A DNA stretch of 37,433 bases from Scatosoma sp045632265 (GTDB lineage Bacteria > Bacillota > Clostridia > Christensenellales > Borkfalkiaceae): NCBI GenBank assembly GCA_045632265.1, contig JAZQWG010000018.1, forward strand, positions 1-37,433, written 5' to 3'. Under the pieces are notes generated by a model. It saw nothing but the letters and a program-made list of their open reading frames with translations. It did not search any database and had not been told where the DNA came from. Made by a program: the position numbers and the translations under genes. Shown here piece after piece: positions 1-7,228 of the stretch. Positions within the stretch are counted from its first letter, which is position 1. Each line of letters starts with the position of its first letter.

Positions 1-124
1 GAAGAGTCGTTTTACCAACGCCCGATGCGCCAAGCACGCACGTCACTTCCCCTTCTAAAATTTCTATTTCCAAGTTCTCGAAAATTTGCTTATTATCAAA
101 AGATTTGCTTATCAACGCTTTCAT
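1..124 (-). CDS. ABC transporter ATP-binding protein, N-terminal fragment (cut by window edge)
   Basis: This is the first ~41 codons of an ATPase that energises the importer encoded just upstream. Translating the minus strand from the ATG at 124 gives a short N-terminal strand region followed by the Walker A P-loop GASGVGKTTL, and the frame is still open at base 1. The start overlaps the stop of the permease gene by four bases (ATGA), a usual sign of translational coupling inside an ABC operon. By neighbourhood it belongs to the SsuB/TauB-type ATPases. The signature motif, Walker B and H-loop lie outside the window, so activity cannot be judged. The fragment is too short to appear as a normal open reading frame but the P-loop is clear. 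Confidence 0.85.
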   Translation of the reverse strand, partial: MKALISKSFDNKQIFENLEIEILEGEVTCVLGASGVGKTTL

Positions 125-879
125 TTCAGCCTCCTTTGCAAGGCTTTTGCGCAAAGCGCGCCAAGCGTTTCCAAAATAAAGCCTATCACGCAAACGGCAA
201 TGACAAGCGCAAACAATTTAGGAAGTTCGGTATACACGTATTGTGTTTCAAGCACGAGCGAGCCGATACTTTTCGCAGTATGTACCAGCACTTCCGCACT
301 CACGACAAGCTTCACCGCAAAGCCAAGCCCCGCGCCGATTTCCCTAACGACGTAGGGCGCAACGGAAGGCAAATACAGCTGTATAAACCGTCTTTTAAGG
401 GGTACGTTGTACGCCTTACTCATTTCCACAAGGTTTTTATCCACAGACGAAAAGGCGCTTAAAAACGCCGTGTACAGCATCGGGAAAAGGGATAAAAACG
501 CCACCAACACGGGCACTACCCACGCATTCGACCAAGTGAGAAGAAGATACACGATTGCAAACACGGGCAACACCCGTACAAACGTGATAATCGGCGCAAA
601 AATCCTGCTAAACGTGGGGTACATGTACGAGATGAACGCCAAACCACCCGCCAAAACAAAGGAAACGACGAAAGCAATCAGCACACGCAAAAACGTCCAG
701 CCGAGTGATTTCCAAAACGCGCCGTTTACAAAATAGGCAAAGAATTCTTTTACGGACGTGGAAAACGGGGGCACGATACTATCGTTCCCTACGATTGCCC
801 ATACGACGAGCCACAAGCAGACGAGAAAAGCGATTGCCACCGCCGCTTGCCATACGTTTTTCCAAACCGTTTTCTTCAT
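121..879 (-). CDS. ABC transporter permease, SsuC/TauC type
   Basis: This 252-residue integral membrane protein is the permease of a binding-protein-dependent importer. The N-terminus has one membrane segment (about residues 12-30), then a periplasmic-side stretch, then further hydrophobic segments typical of the BPD_transp_1 domain. The cytoplasmic coupling loop EMSKAYNVPLKRRFIQLYLPSVAPYV-like region (EAA motif area, around residues 150-175) is seen in its usual place. Length fits the nitrate/sulfonate/taurine family. It lies ten bases behind the lipoprotein gene and overlaps the ATPase by four, so the three form one operon. The substrate cannot be told from sequence; sulfonates, taurine, or pyrimidine-type precursors are all possible for this family. 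Confidence 0.85.
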   Translation of the reverse strand: MKKTVWKNVWQAAVAIAFLVCLWLVVWAIVGNDSIVPPFSTSVKEFFAYFVNGAFWKSLGWTFLRVLIAFVVSFVLAGGLAFISYMYPTFSRIFAPIITFVRVLPVFAIVYLLLTWSNAWVVPVLVAFLSLFPMLYTAFLSAFSSVDKNLVEMSKAYNVPLKRRFIQLYLPSVAPYVVREIGAGLGFAVKLVVSAEVLVHTAKSIGSLVLETQYVYTELPKLFALVIAVCVIGFILETLGALCAKALQRRLK

Positions 880-889
880 TGTTTACCTA

Positions 890-1918
890 TCAACCAAGCC
901 AGTAAAAATTATCGCTGGGGACAACCGTTTTATTGTCAATCCCTTTTGCAATCGACAAAAATCCTTCCGTCTTTGCTTTACAAATTTCCGTAGCTTCAAA
1001 GCGTACGCCCGAACGAGCAACCACGTCGCCGTTAAGCGTAGCAGCGTTCAAGCTCGTTGCCACGTTTTTATCTTCCATGTGCGATTGTACGGCGTTTACA
1101 AGCGTTTCGCCGCTTGCGCTCGTCGCCCAAATCGCGCTATCTTTCACTTTATCCAAAAACTCTTTCACCCATTTTTCGTTGTCGCTTAAAAGGGATTTTT
1201 TCGCCACGAGCACCGCTTGGGGATAACCGTCCACCCCGTACAGCGTTTGCACGTTGCCCACCGTTTGAAACCCGCCCTTTTGCAACGCCGTCACAGCAGG
1301 TTCTGCCATCACGAAAAGGCTTACGCCTTGGGCGATCATGCCGTTAAGCACTTGCCCTGCGGGCGTTCCGTCGGGAATAACGATAGGTTTTAAGTTCACC
1401 TTATCCGTTCTCGGCGTAGTGTTTTCTATCGACAAATCCGCAAACGGGATATTGTTTTTAGCAAGCATGCTCTTATAGATAAGCCCCGGGGTAGAGCCAA
1501 GTTGCAACACGCCCACCGTCTTACCGATAAGCGTGGACAAGTTGTCCGTAGTATAATTCACGCTCGTATCCTTGGAAATCATGTACAAGTTGCCGTGCGT
1601 GACCGTACCCACCATTTGATAAGCTTCGCCCGTGCCCGTCTTTGCCGTAGCCACCGTCAAAGGAAGCACGCAAAAATCGGCGTTTTCGTCCGTATTCTTA
1701 TTCGTCACTTTGCTTGCAATTTGCGAAGCGTTGACAATGAAATAGGACACGCCGTCGTCTTCTTTATCTTCGTGCATCATTTGCGAAAAGGCAAGCGCAG
1801 GCGCGCCGTCGGGCATATATACGGTGATTTCCCCTTCGGGGACTTTTTTACAGCCAACGCCGATAGCAAAAACGCCCAAAAGCGCCGCAATCGTCATAGC
1901 AAAAAAACGTTTTTTCAT
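890..1918 (-). CDS. ABC transporter substrate-binding lipoprotein (NMT1/SsuA-like)
   Basis: This 342-residue protein is the extracellular binding component of the importer. It begins with a basic n-region and hydrophobic stretch ending in GVGC at residues 20-23, a slightly relaxed lipobox (glycine at -3 where Leu/Val is usual), so the mature protein is probably anchored through a lipidated Cys. The body starts ITVYMPDGAPALAFSQ, as in many NMT1/THI5-like and SsuA-like proteins that bind small organic ions in a two-lobe fold. The ATG at 1918 is preceded by AAGAAGG at a fitting distance. It is first in the SBP-permease-ATPase operon. I looked for a TPP riboswitch in the 185-bp upstream region and saw none of its conserved blocks, so a thiamine-precursor role has no support beyond family. 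Confidence 0.8.
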   Translation of the reverse strand: MKKRFFAMTIAALLGVFAIGVGCKKVPEGEITVYMPDGAPALAFSQMMHEDKEDDGVSYFIVNASQIASKVTNKNTDENADFCVLPLTVATAKTGTGEAYQMVGTVTHGNLYMISKDTSVNYTTDNLSTLIGKTVGVLQLGSTPGLIYKSMLAKNNIPFADLSIENTTPRTDKVNLKPIVIPDGTPAGQVLNGMIAQGVSLFVMAEPAVTALQKGGFQTVGNVQTLYGVDGYPQAVLVAKKSLLSDNEKWVKEFLDKVKDSAIWATSASGETLVNAVQSHMEDKNVATSLNAATLNGDVVARSGVRFEATEICKAKTEGFLSIAKGIDNKTVVPSDNFYWLG

Positions 1919-1962
1919 ACCAACCTTCTTAAAATTTTTATTCTCTCACATTTTCCCTATCT

Positions 1963-1987
1963 AAAAACGCCTATCTTCGGCGTTTTT
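1963..1987 (-). terminator. Rho-independent terminator behind trmB
   Basis: Perfect 9-bp stem (AAAAACGCC / GGCGTTTTT) with a 7-base loop. Read on the minus strand it follows trmB by ~115 bases and ends in a run of five T, so it separates the dut-trmB operon from the ABC importer. On the plus strand it also has a T tract, but no plus-strand gene precedes it. Confidence 0.7.
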
Positions 1988-2103
1988 TCATCTTTTTTGA
2001 TAGTTGTCGAAACGGGCATATCACGCAAACCGCATTTGTGGGCAACCGCATATCTTCGCGTATAAAACGTCGAATTTTGCGATTTTTTCACCCCGATAGG
2101 GGA

Positions 2104-2790
2104 TTAGCGCAACACCGCTTCAACACGGTGGATAGGCAAACCGCGTTCCACCCATTTTTGTTCGTATTCCGTGACGATATTCCACTCGGGATTGCCGTTT
2201 TCGTGCAAGTTATACGTCACGTTTTCAAGCGCAAATCCGCACGCCTTGTATTCTTCAAGCGAGAAATCGAAGAAATCCCTATCGTCCGTCTTTTGCAAAA
2301 TTTTGCCCCCGTCTTTCAAGAGCTTTTTGTACGCTTCCAAGAAGTTTCTATGCGTCAAGCGTTGCGTTGCATAACCAAGCTTAGGCAAGGGGGTAGAGAA
2401 GTTAAGATAAATGCAATCCAAACTCCTTTCGGGAATATAGCAAGGCAAACACTCCGCGCGGATATTCAAGAAACGAATGTTTTCCAACCCTTCCTTTTTC
2501 ACTTCTTCCATCGGCGTCAAAATGACGTTGCTCATCTTTTCAAGCGCCAAAAAATTGACGTTAGGTTGCGCCTTCGCCGTAGCGATTACAAAACCGCCCT
2601 TTCCGCAACCGATTTCAAGCACTACGGGATTATTATTGCCAAAAGCAGCGGAAAAATCCACAAGCGCGCGATAATTCGCCGCCGCCTCTTTCATGTTCAA
2701 AATCCCGTTTGCGCCTTGTGCAAGAAGCAAATCCCCACACGCTTCCATACGCGCTTCAAAATTGCGCTTTTTACGCATTCTCATCGACAT
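2104..2790 (-). CDS. trmB: tRNA (guanine-N7-)-methyltransferase
   Basis: TrmB methylates N7 of G46 in the tRNA variable loop using S-adenosylmethionine. The 228-residue protein has the family's N-terminal MRMRKKRN block, the SAM-binding loop EIGCGKGGF at 59-67, TDDRDFFDFS near 168-177, and the C-terminal TEYEQKW at 207-213. The motif that is normally close to NFSDPWPKKRHxKRRLT reads NFSTPLPKLGYATQRLT (130-146): Asp, Trp, Arg-His and one Arg of the usual block are replaced. Family identity is still clear from the rest. The start overlaps a good ribosome binding site (AAGGTGA) that includes the dut stop codon, nine bases upstream, so it is translated from the dut mRNA. Confidence 0.93.
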   Translation of the reverse strand: MSMRMRKKRNFEARMEACGDLLLAQGANGILNMKEAAANYRALVDFSAAFGNNNPVVLEIGCGKGGFVIATAKAQPNVNFLALEKMSNVILTPMEEVKKEGLENIRFLNIRAECLPCYIPERSLDCIYLNFSTPLPKLGYATQRLTHRNFLEAYKKLLKDGGKILQKTDDRDFFDFSLEEYKACGFALENVTYNLHENGNPEWNIVTEYEQKWVERGLPIHRVEAVLR

Positions 2791-2799
2791 AATATCACC

Positions 2800-3240
2800 T
2801 TACTTCGTGCCCGTGCTGCCAAAACCGCCAACACCACGCACCGTTTCGGAAAGTTCTTCTTCTACGCAAAATTCCGCTTTCAAGAAGGGCGCAATCACAA
2901 GTTGTGCAATTCTTTCTTTGGGCGCAATCGTTTGTTCTTTATCCGAGTGGTTGTGAAGAGCAACCATCACTTCCCCACGATAATCGGCGTCTACGACACC
3001 CACTTTGTTGGCAGGCGCAAGCGAACGCTTGGATGCAAGCCCGCTTCTTGCGTAGATAAGCCCCGCATAACCTTCGGGAATTTCCATGGCAAGCCCCGTG
3101 CGAATCAACTTCGTTTCGTGGGGCGCAAACGTGATTTTCACGTCCGTCAAAGCATACAAATCCGCACCCGCAGAATATTGCGAGCCGTACGTAGGAATTA
3201 CGGCGTTTTCGTCTAATTTTTTAATAGCAACTTTAGGCAT
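2800..3240 (-). CDS. dut: dUTP diphosphatase
   Basis: dUTPase hydrolyses dUTP to dUMP and pyrophosphate, keeping uracil out of DNA and feeding thymidylate synthesis. All five motifs of the trimeric family are present in the 146-residue protein: SAGADLYA (23-30), ARSGLA (64-69), GVVDADYRGEV (81-91, with the catalytic Asp), KERIAQLVI (108-116) and the C-terminal RGVGGFGSTG (135-144). The start at 3240 is chosen because AGGAGAG lies at correct spacing; the open frame extends 38 codons further upstream, but that stretch carries the promoter. It heads the dut-trmB operon. Confidence 0.95.
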   Translation of the reverse strand: MPKVAIKKLDENAVIPTYGSQYSAGADLYALTDVKITFAPHETKLIRTGLAMEIPEGYAGLIYARSGLASKRSLAPANKVGVVDADYRGEVMVALHNHSDKEQTIAPKERIAQLVIAPFLKAEFCVEEELSETVRGVGGFGSTGTK

Positions 3241-3291
3241 TTTAGCTCTCCTTTCTTCGGCTTTTTGCCGAAATATATCCTTTTCGTTTTT

Positions 3292-3320
3292 ATTATAGCA
3301 AATCCCGTCGAAAAAATCAA
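3292..3320 (-). promoter_or_regulatory. Sigma-A promoter of dut-trmB
   Basis: Minus-strand -35 TTGATT (3320-3315), 17-bp spacer, -10 TATAAT (3297-3292). The predicted transcript has a ~45-base leader that carries a small hairpin (TTCGGC-TTTTT-GCCGAA on the plus strand, 3256-3272) just ahead of the ribosome binding site. Confidence 0.8.
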
Positions 3321-3357
3321 CCGCGCAAAGGCGAATTTTCGCCATTTTTCGCATAAA

Positions 3358-3384
3358 AAAAGCAAAGCTTTCTGCTTTGCTTTT
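3358..3384 (-). terminator. Terminator behind the 3430-3741 gene
   Basis: Eleven-bp stem built on AAAAGCAAAGC / GCTTTGCTTTT with a 5-base loop, followed on the minus strand by a run of T. It separates the small exported protein gene from the dut promoter. Confidence 0.8.
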
Positions 3385-3429
3385 ATATTTTTTAATTTAC
3401 TTGTATAATCGCGTGAGCACGAAAAAAGA

Positions 3430-3741
3430 TTATTCCGTCACTTCTTCCCCACCGCAACGCGTGCAAACGCCGTTTTCATAGTTATGCCCAAGCGCTTCGC
3501 CGTATTCAAACGTTCTCGTTTCGTCCATAGCATTACATTTCGCACAAGTGTAATAATATACAGCCTTGTTGGTACACGTAGCCGCCGATTTCAACGAACC
3601 CGTTATTGACACGTTTTCTCCCCATTCGCATTGAAAACCGTGACCTTCGCTTGCCTTACGAAGCAAAGTACCTGCGCCCCAAGCGCCGAAACCGCCAACG
3701 CAAATCGTCACCAACAACAAAACCCAAACTTTCATTTTCAT
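3430..3741 (-). CDS. Small exported or membrane-anchored cysteine-pair protein, unknown function
   Basis: The predicted protein is 103 residues. A GGAGGTGG ribosome binding site places the start at 3741 (MKMKVW...), eight codons inside the longest frame. A hydrophobic segment at about residues 4-24 is either a signal peptide or an anchor. The outside part has a single cysteine, then CAKC and, at the C-terminus, CTRCG after GHNYENG, which resembles the GH-x-Y-x-n-G-x-CxxCG zinc-ribbon-like modules repeated in clostridial surface proteins. Here there is only one such module. No partner gene is evident; it is flanked by a terminator and by the AT-rich island. I do not recognise a named family. 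Confidence 0.65.
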   Translation of the reverse strand: MKMKVWVLLLVTICVGGFGAWGAGTLLRKASEGHGFQCEWGENVSITGSLKSAATCTNKAVYYYTCAKCNAMDETRTFEYGEALGHNYENGVCTRCGGEEVTE

Positions 3742-4087
3742 ATTCCACCTCCGGTTTGTAAGCAATATTGCTTGCTTTTACCATGCACAATCGTTATACA
3801 CAGCCAAAAAATTGACACATATTAGTATTATTTTATCACACAATTTACCATTTGGCAAGTACTTTTAAAAAAATTTTTCCGTTTACAAGTTATTTATATA
3901 TCTCCCACACAAAAATAGCTTCTTTTGTACGTTATCACTCAAGTATAATCGACCAAGATGCCACTCCCTTTAACTTTTTTCTACATAATACAAAAAGACT
4001 CTTGATATTTCCAATAAAATATGATAAAATAACCGTATAAGCTAAAAATGCTACCTTATTTGCCAATTTATATAATAGGAGAAACTT
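3742..4087. other. AT-rich intergenic stretch at the left edge of a low-GC island
   Basis: This 346-bp gap lies between divergent genes. Base composition drops sharply from about 3770 onward. The only clear signals are an inverted repeat at the right-to-left gene's leader (AAGCAAT/ATTGCTT near 3771) and the promoter at 4002-4030. I see no gene, tRNA or att-like repeat in it. Confidence 0.5.
4002..4030 (+). promoter_or_regulatory. Extended -10 promoter of the deacetylase-FkbH island
   Basis: Plus-strand -35 TTGATA (4002-4007), 17-bp spacer ending in TGA, -10 TAAAAT (4025-4030). It gives a ~50-base leader ending in AGGAG (4077-4081) six bases before the ATG at 4088. Confidence 0.75.
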
Positions 4088-4870
4088 ATGTTTGAAACCG
4101 CTATCAACCATCAAAACAACGGAAAAATCATAATCAATGCAGACGATTATGGATACGACGAATCCCACACTGTCGGTGTAGTAAAAGCTTTTGAGCAAGG
4201 ACTAATTTCAAATACAACCATAATGGTTAATATGCCCTATTTTAACGAAGCCCGCGCCTTAGCGGAACAACATAACATTAAAGATAAAATCGGTTTACAT
4301 CTTAATCTTGTAGAAGGTGTACCATTAACGGAAGCAATCAAAAGCTGTCCTACTTTTTGCGATGCCAATGGCATACTTCATGGCGGATGGAGATCTTCGG
4401 TGCTGAAAACGTGTTTTCTTAATAAACGCGAAAAAAAAGCATTAAAGCAAGAGATTATTGCACAATTTAAGCTTTTCGAGCAAAGTGGCTTTTCATTAAA
4501 ACATTTTGATACCCACGGACATGCTCATACCTATTTTTCCGTTTGGAAATTAATCAATCGCACCTTAAAAGAACATCACCTTGATTACAATGTCCGTATC
4601 GCAAAAAATCTATTTTCCGAACCGCCCAGCAAATTAAAAACTTTATACAAAAAGGCTATAAATAAAAAAATCCCCGCTTCCATACAATGTTCCAATTATT
4701 TTACGGACATAAAAGGATATTTGAAAAATTGCTCAACGTTAAAAGAAAACGCCATAACCGAAATTATGTGCCATCCTTGTTGGGTTGACAATGCTTTGTA
4801 TAACCCTGAGGATTTACAACTTGAAGACTTAAAGAATAATCTCCCGCATTGGGACATCAGTAATTTTTAG
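4088..4870 (+). CDS. ChbG/YdjC-family carbohydrate deacetylase
   Basis: Members of this family are metal-dependent hydrolases that remove N-acetyl groups from oligosaccharides such as diacetylchitobiose. The 260-residue protein shows the family motifs: NADDYG (17-22, metal-binding Asp-Asp), GLHLNLVEG (69-77), DTHGHAHTY (141-149, metal ligands and catalytic His) and EIMCHPCW (225-232). It is somewhat divergent: GHAH and CHP replace the more usual HQHxH and HPG forms. Its start has a well-placed AGGAG. Eleven bases separate it from the FkbH-like gene, so the two are one operon. Codon use is much more AT-rich than in flanking genes, suggesting transfer. The substrate is not known; a sugar within a surface polysaccharide is likely. 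Confidence 0.85.
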   Translation: MFETAINHQNNGKIIINADDYGYDESHTVGVVKAFEQGLISNTTIMVNMPYFNEARALAEQHNIKDKIGLHLNLVEGVPLTEAIKSCPTFCDANGILHGGWRSSVLKTCFLNKREKKALKQEIIAQFKLFEQSGFSLKHFDTHGHAHTYFSVWKLINRTLKEHHLDYNVRIAKNLFSEPPSKLKTLYKKAINKKIPASIQCSNYFTDIKGYLKNCSTLKENAITEIMCHPCWVDNALYNPEDLQLEDLKNNLPHWDISNF

Positions 4871-4881
4871 GAGAATAGGCA

Positions 4882-6636
4882 ATGTTTCAATACGATTGGT
4901 TTGAAAAAAAACATTTTTCAAATAAGAAAAATCCACAGCCATTACCAGAAGGGTATATCACCAAAAATTCCGTCTCTTGCGTTAAAAAACTTTTTTGGGA
5001 AGACCACTGCTTAGAATGCGCAATGCCATTATGCTATCATAATTGCGAAAAATATATTGAACGTATAGATGGAAGATGTAAAAAAACTCATTATGGTATT
5101 CGCAAAGGTAAAAAACATAACACTTTGCAAAACGCCACGTTGAAATTTCAATCTTGGGGAAAAATCGAAACTGTTGTATCAACCTGCGTTCATTCCCCCA
5201 AAACCTCAAATCTTCTTGATAATCTCAACAATATTTTTTCTCGCCTCCTTAGATTTTTATCAAATCTTATTCGTCCGATCAACAAAAAACATATCCCTAC
5301 AAACGGTTGGGCTCACATCCTGAGAGAATCTCTAAAAAAACAAAAACCTTGCAAAAAATCAACTCCCTATTTTTTGTTTCAATGTTACTCTTACGAAACA
5401 AACGAATACAACCTACTGTTTGAATTGTCTTCTCAAGGACAAATCTATTTCAAAAAATCCTTCAAAATTAAAGAAGGTTATAACCAATTTATTTGCCACA
5501 TTGAAGACATCAAACAGGAACCCACATCACTTGCAAGAATCTATCCAGAAAATAACATAAATAGCGAATTAACCATTTTAGCTGCAGATTTTGTGGGGAT
5601 GAATTATAAAAATAAAAAGCCCGCCAAAAAGGTTAAATGTGTTGCGTGGGACCTTGACAATACATTATGGGATGGCATTCTTATCGAATCCGACCCTGAA
5701 AATCTCTGTTTAAGAACAGGCGTTTTAACCCTATTAAACGAGTTCGACAAAAGAGGTATTCTCCAAATTATTGTAAGCAAAAATACTCTTTCCGATATTG
5801 AACCCGTATTAAAGAGGCTCAACATTGACCATTTCTTCGTTTATAAACTCGCGAATTGGCACTCTAAAAGCAACAACTTGATTTCTGCATCCAACGCATT
5901 AAACATCAACGTCGACACTTTTGCGCTTATTGACGACTCTGAAATTGAACGACGAGAAATAGAAGAGTTATTGCCTTGTACTCGAGTTTATAACGAAAAA
6001 AATTTAAACAATTTATTGACTTTACCCGAATTCGATGTTCCTATAACCGAAGATTCCATCAACCGTAGAACAATGTACCAAACTGAAGCAAAGAGAAAGG
6101 ACATTGAAAAAGGATTTATGGGGACAAATCTTGGTTTCTTGAAAAATTGTGAAATTACTGTAGAAATAAATAATATTATTGAAGAAGAACAATTCGAAAG
6201 AGCTTTTGAACTGATACATCGCACCAACCAACTCAATTTATCAGGAATTAAATATGAAAAGAACCAACTTCGTTCCATGGTTGAAACTAACAACGCCTTC
6301 ACGTTTTCTTGCTACGACAAATATGGCACCTACGGAACAGTCGGCTTTGTATTATTTAATAACAGCCCCGATTGTATCACAATCAATGAATTTGCAATGT
6401 CTTGTAGAGTTGCAAGTAAATGTGTCGAAGCAAGCCTAATGAATTGGTTCCAAAACAAATTTAATAAACCAATTATCATGAATGGTTTAAGAACCGACCG
6501 AAACGGATTATTAATTGAAACATTCGTCAACGCAGGGTTTGAGTCTCTAAGCAACTCGAAAATAGAACTGATTTTACCTATAACACAGCAATGTCGAAAT
6601 TTTGATATCGTTAATATTACCGATAAAACATTTTAA
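4882..6636 (+). CDS. FkbH-like HAD-IIIC protein with cysteine-rich N-terminus and beta-sandwich-like middle
   Basis: The C-terminal half of this 584-residue protein is an FkbH-like module. It has the HAD motif DLDNTLWDG (257-265), IVSKN (297-301), ALIDDSEIERREI (348-360), RTNQLNLSG (447-455) and INEFAMSCRVASKCVEASL (501-519), the last two being the acyltransferase-like signature of the family. FkbH proteins load glyceryl or related acyl units onto carrier proteins in polyketide and polysaccharide pathways. Residues 39-66 hold a tight cysteine pattern (W39, DHC43, EC46, C51, C55, RIDGRC66), possibly a metal site. Residues about 85-240 look like a beta-sandwich of carbohydrate-binding type. No acyl carrier protein gene is nearby. 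AGGAG precedes the ATG. AT-rich like its neighbour. Confidence 0.85.
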   Translation: MFQYDWFEKKHFSNKKNPQPLPEGYITKNSVSCVKKLFWEDHCLECAMPLCYHNCEKYIERIDGRCKKTHYGIRKGKKHNTLQNATLKFQSWGKIETVVSTCVHSPKTSNLLDNLNNIFSRLLRFLSNLIRPINKKHIPTNGWAHILRESLKKQKPCKKSTPYFLFQCYSYETNEYNLLFELSSQGQIYFKKSFKIKEGYNQFICHIEDIKQEPTSLARIYPENNINSELTILAADFVGMNYKNKKPAKKVKCVAWDLDNTLWDGILIESDPENLCLRTGVLTLLNEFDKRGILQIIVSKNTLSDIEPVLKRLNIDHFFVYKLANWHSKSNNLISASNALNINVDTFALIDDSEIERREIEELLPCTRVYNEKNLNNLLTLPEFDVPITEDSINRRTMYQTEAKRKDIEKGFMGTNLGFLKNCEITVEINNIIEEEQFERAFELIHRTNQLNLSGIKYEKNQLRSMVETNNAFTFSCYDKYGTYGTVGFVLFNNSPDCITINEFAMSCRVASKCVEASLMNWFQNKFNKPIIMNGLRTDRNGLLIETFVNAGFESLSNSKIELILPITQQCRNFDIVNITDKTF

Positions 6637-6669
6637 CGATTAACTAAAACTAAGTCATCATTACATTTT

Positions 6670-6696
6670 AATGCCCCGCAACGAATGCGGGGCATT
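6670..6696 (+). terminator. Strong terminator closing the low-GC island
   Basis: Perfect 11-bp stem (AATGCCCCGCA / TGCGGGGCATT), 5-base loop, followed by TTTATTT on the plus strand. It follows the FkbH-like gene by 33 bases. A weaker GGGCA/TGCCC hairpin at about 6714-6732 may serve the minus-strand gene at 6743. Confidence 0.85.
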
Positions 6697-6742
6697 TTTA
6701 TTTCCAATGAAAGGGCAGCTCAGTTTTTGCCCCTCCCTTTCT

Positions 6743-7216
6743 TTAACTTGCTTGTCGATAAAAATAATCGTACAACGCCGTGTACATTTCGCCAAGATAT
6801 TGCACGGCAACTTTGTCTTTTTTGAACGCTTCAAATCGCTCGACTACGCCCGAATATTTCCCTTCGTAGTACGCTTTCACCGCCGCTGCGCGTTCCGTTT
6901 CCGAAAGCGCATAATCCACTTCGTACGGCGCTTCGTCGCTCGGACGCATGCTATAACGCAAGTAGAAAAGCAACGCCTCACGGATAAACGTGACGTCCTT
7001 TTCGTATTTTTCTTGCAAGTTTTCGCAATACAAATCCCAAATGGACGAAGCGAACGTGCCGTTTTTCAACAAACGATTTTTCTCTTCCCGTTTCTCTTCT
7101 TCCAAAGCCCAAGTGAGTTTATCCTTCTTTTCCTGCGCCTTGTACACTTCTTGAAGCTGCGTTTCCGAAAGCGTTGCGTATTGTTCGCTCGTAAACGCAA
7201 TTACGTCAATTTCCAT
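6743..7216 (-). CDS. Last gene of the phage head cassette, unknown function
   Basis: A 157-residue, charged, largely helical protein with no signal peptide or membrane segment. Residues about 25-60 (KAQEKKDKLTWALEEEKREEK) look like coiled coil. The ATG at 7216 is preferred over a GTG one codon earlier because AAGGGGG lies seven bases upstream. It follows the nozzle-like protein gene by 12 bases and is the promoter-distal gene of the cassette, where internal virion or tail-fibre attachment proteins are often found in short-tailed phages. I do not recognise the family, so the virion role rests on position only. Confidence 0.6.
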   Translation of the reverse strand: MEIDVIAFTSEQYATLSETQLQEVYKAQEKKDKLTWALEEEKREEKNRLLKNGTFASSIWDLYCENLQEKYEKDVTFIREALLFYLRYSMRPSDEAPYEVDYALSETERAAAVKAYYEGKYSGVVERFEAFKKDKVAVQYLGEMYTALYDYFYRQAS

Positions 7217-7228
7217 CACTACACCCCC

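Noticed and set aside
1919..2103. TPP riboswitch ahead of the NMT1/SsuA-like transporter
   Set aside because: The conserved CTGAGA and ACC-x-GATCTGG-type blocks are not present on the minus strand; only a terminator hairpin and a small GGGG/CCCC stem were found.
2038..3216. 392-residue plus-strand open frame
   Set aside because: It lies antisense to trmB and dut, both with full motif sets and good starts; basic composition and lack of motifs mark it as a shadow.
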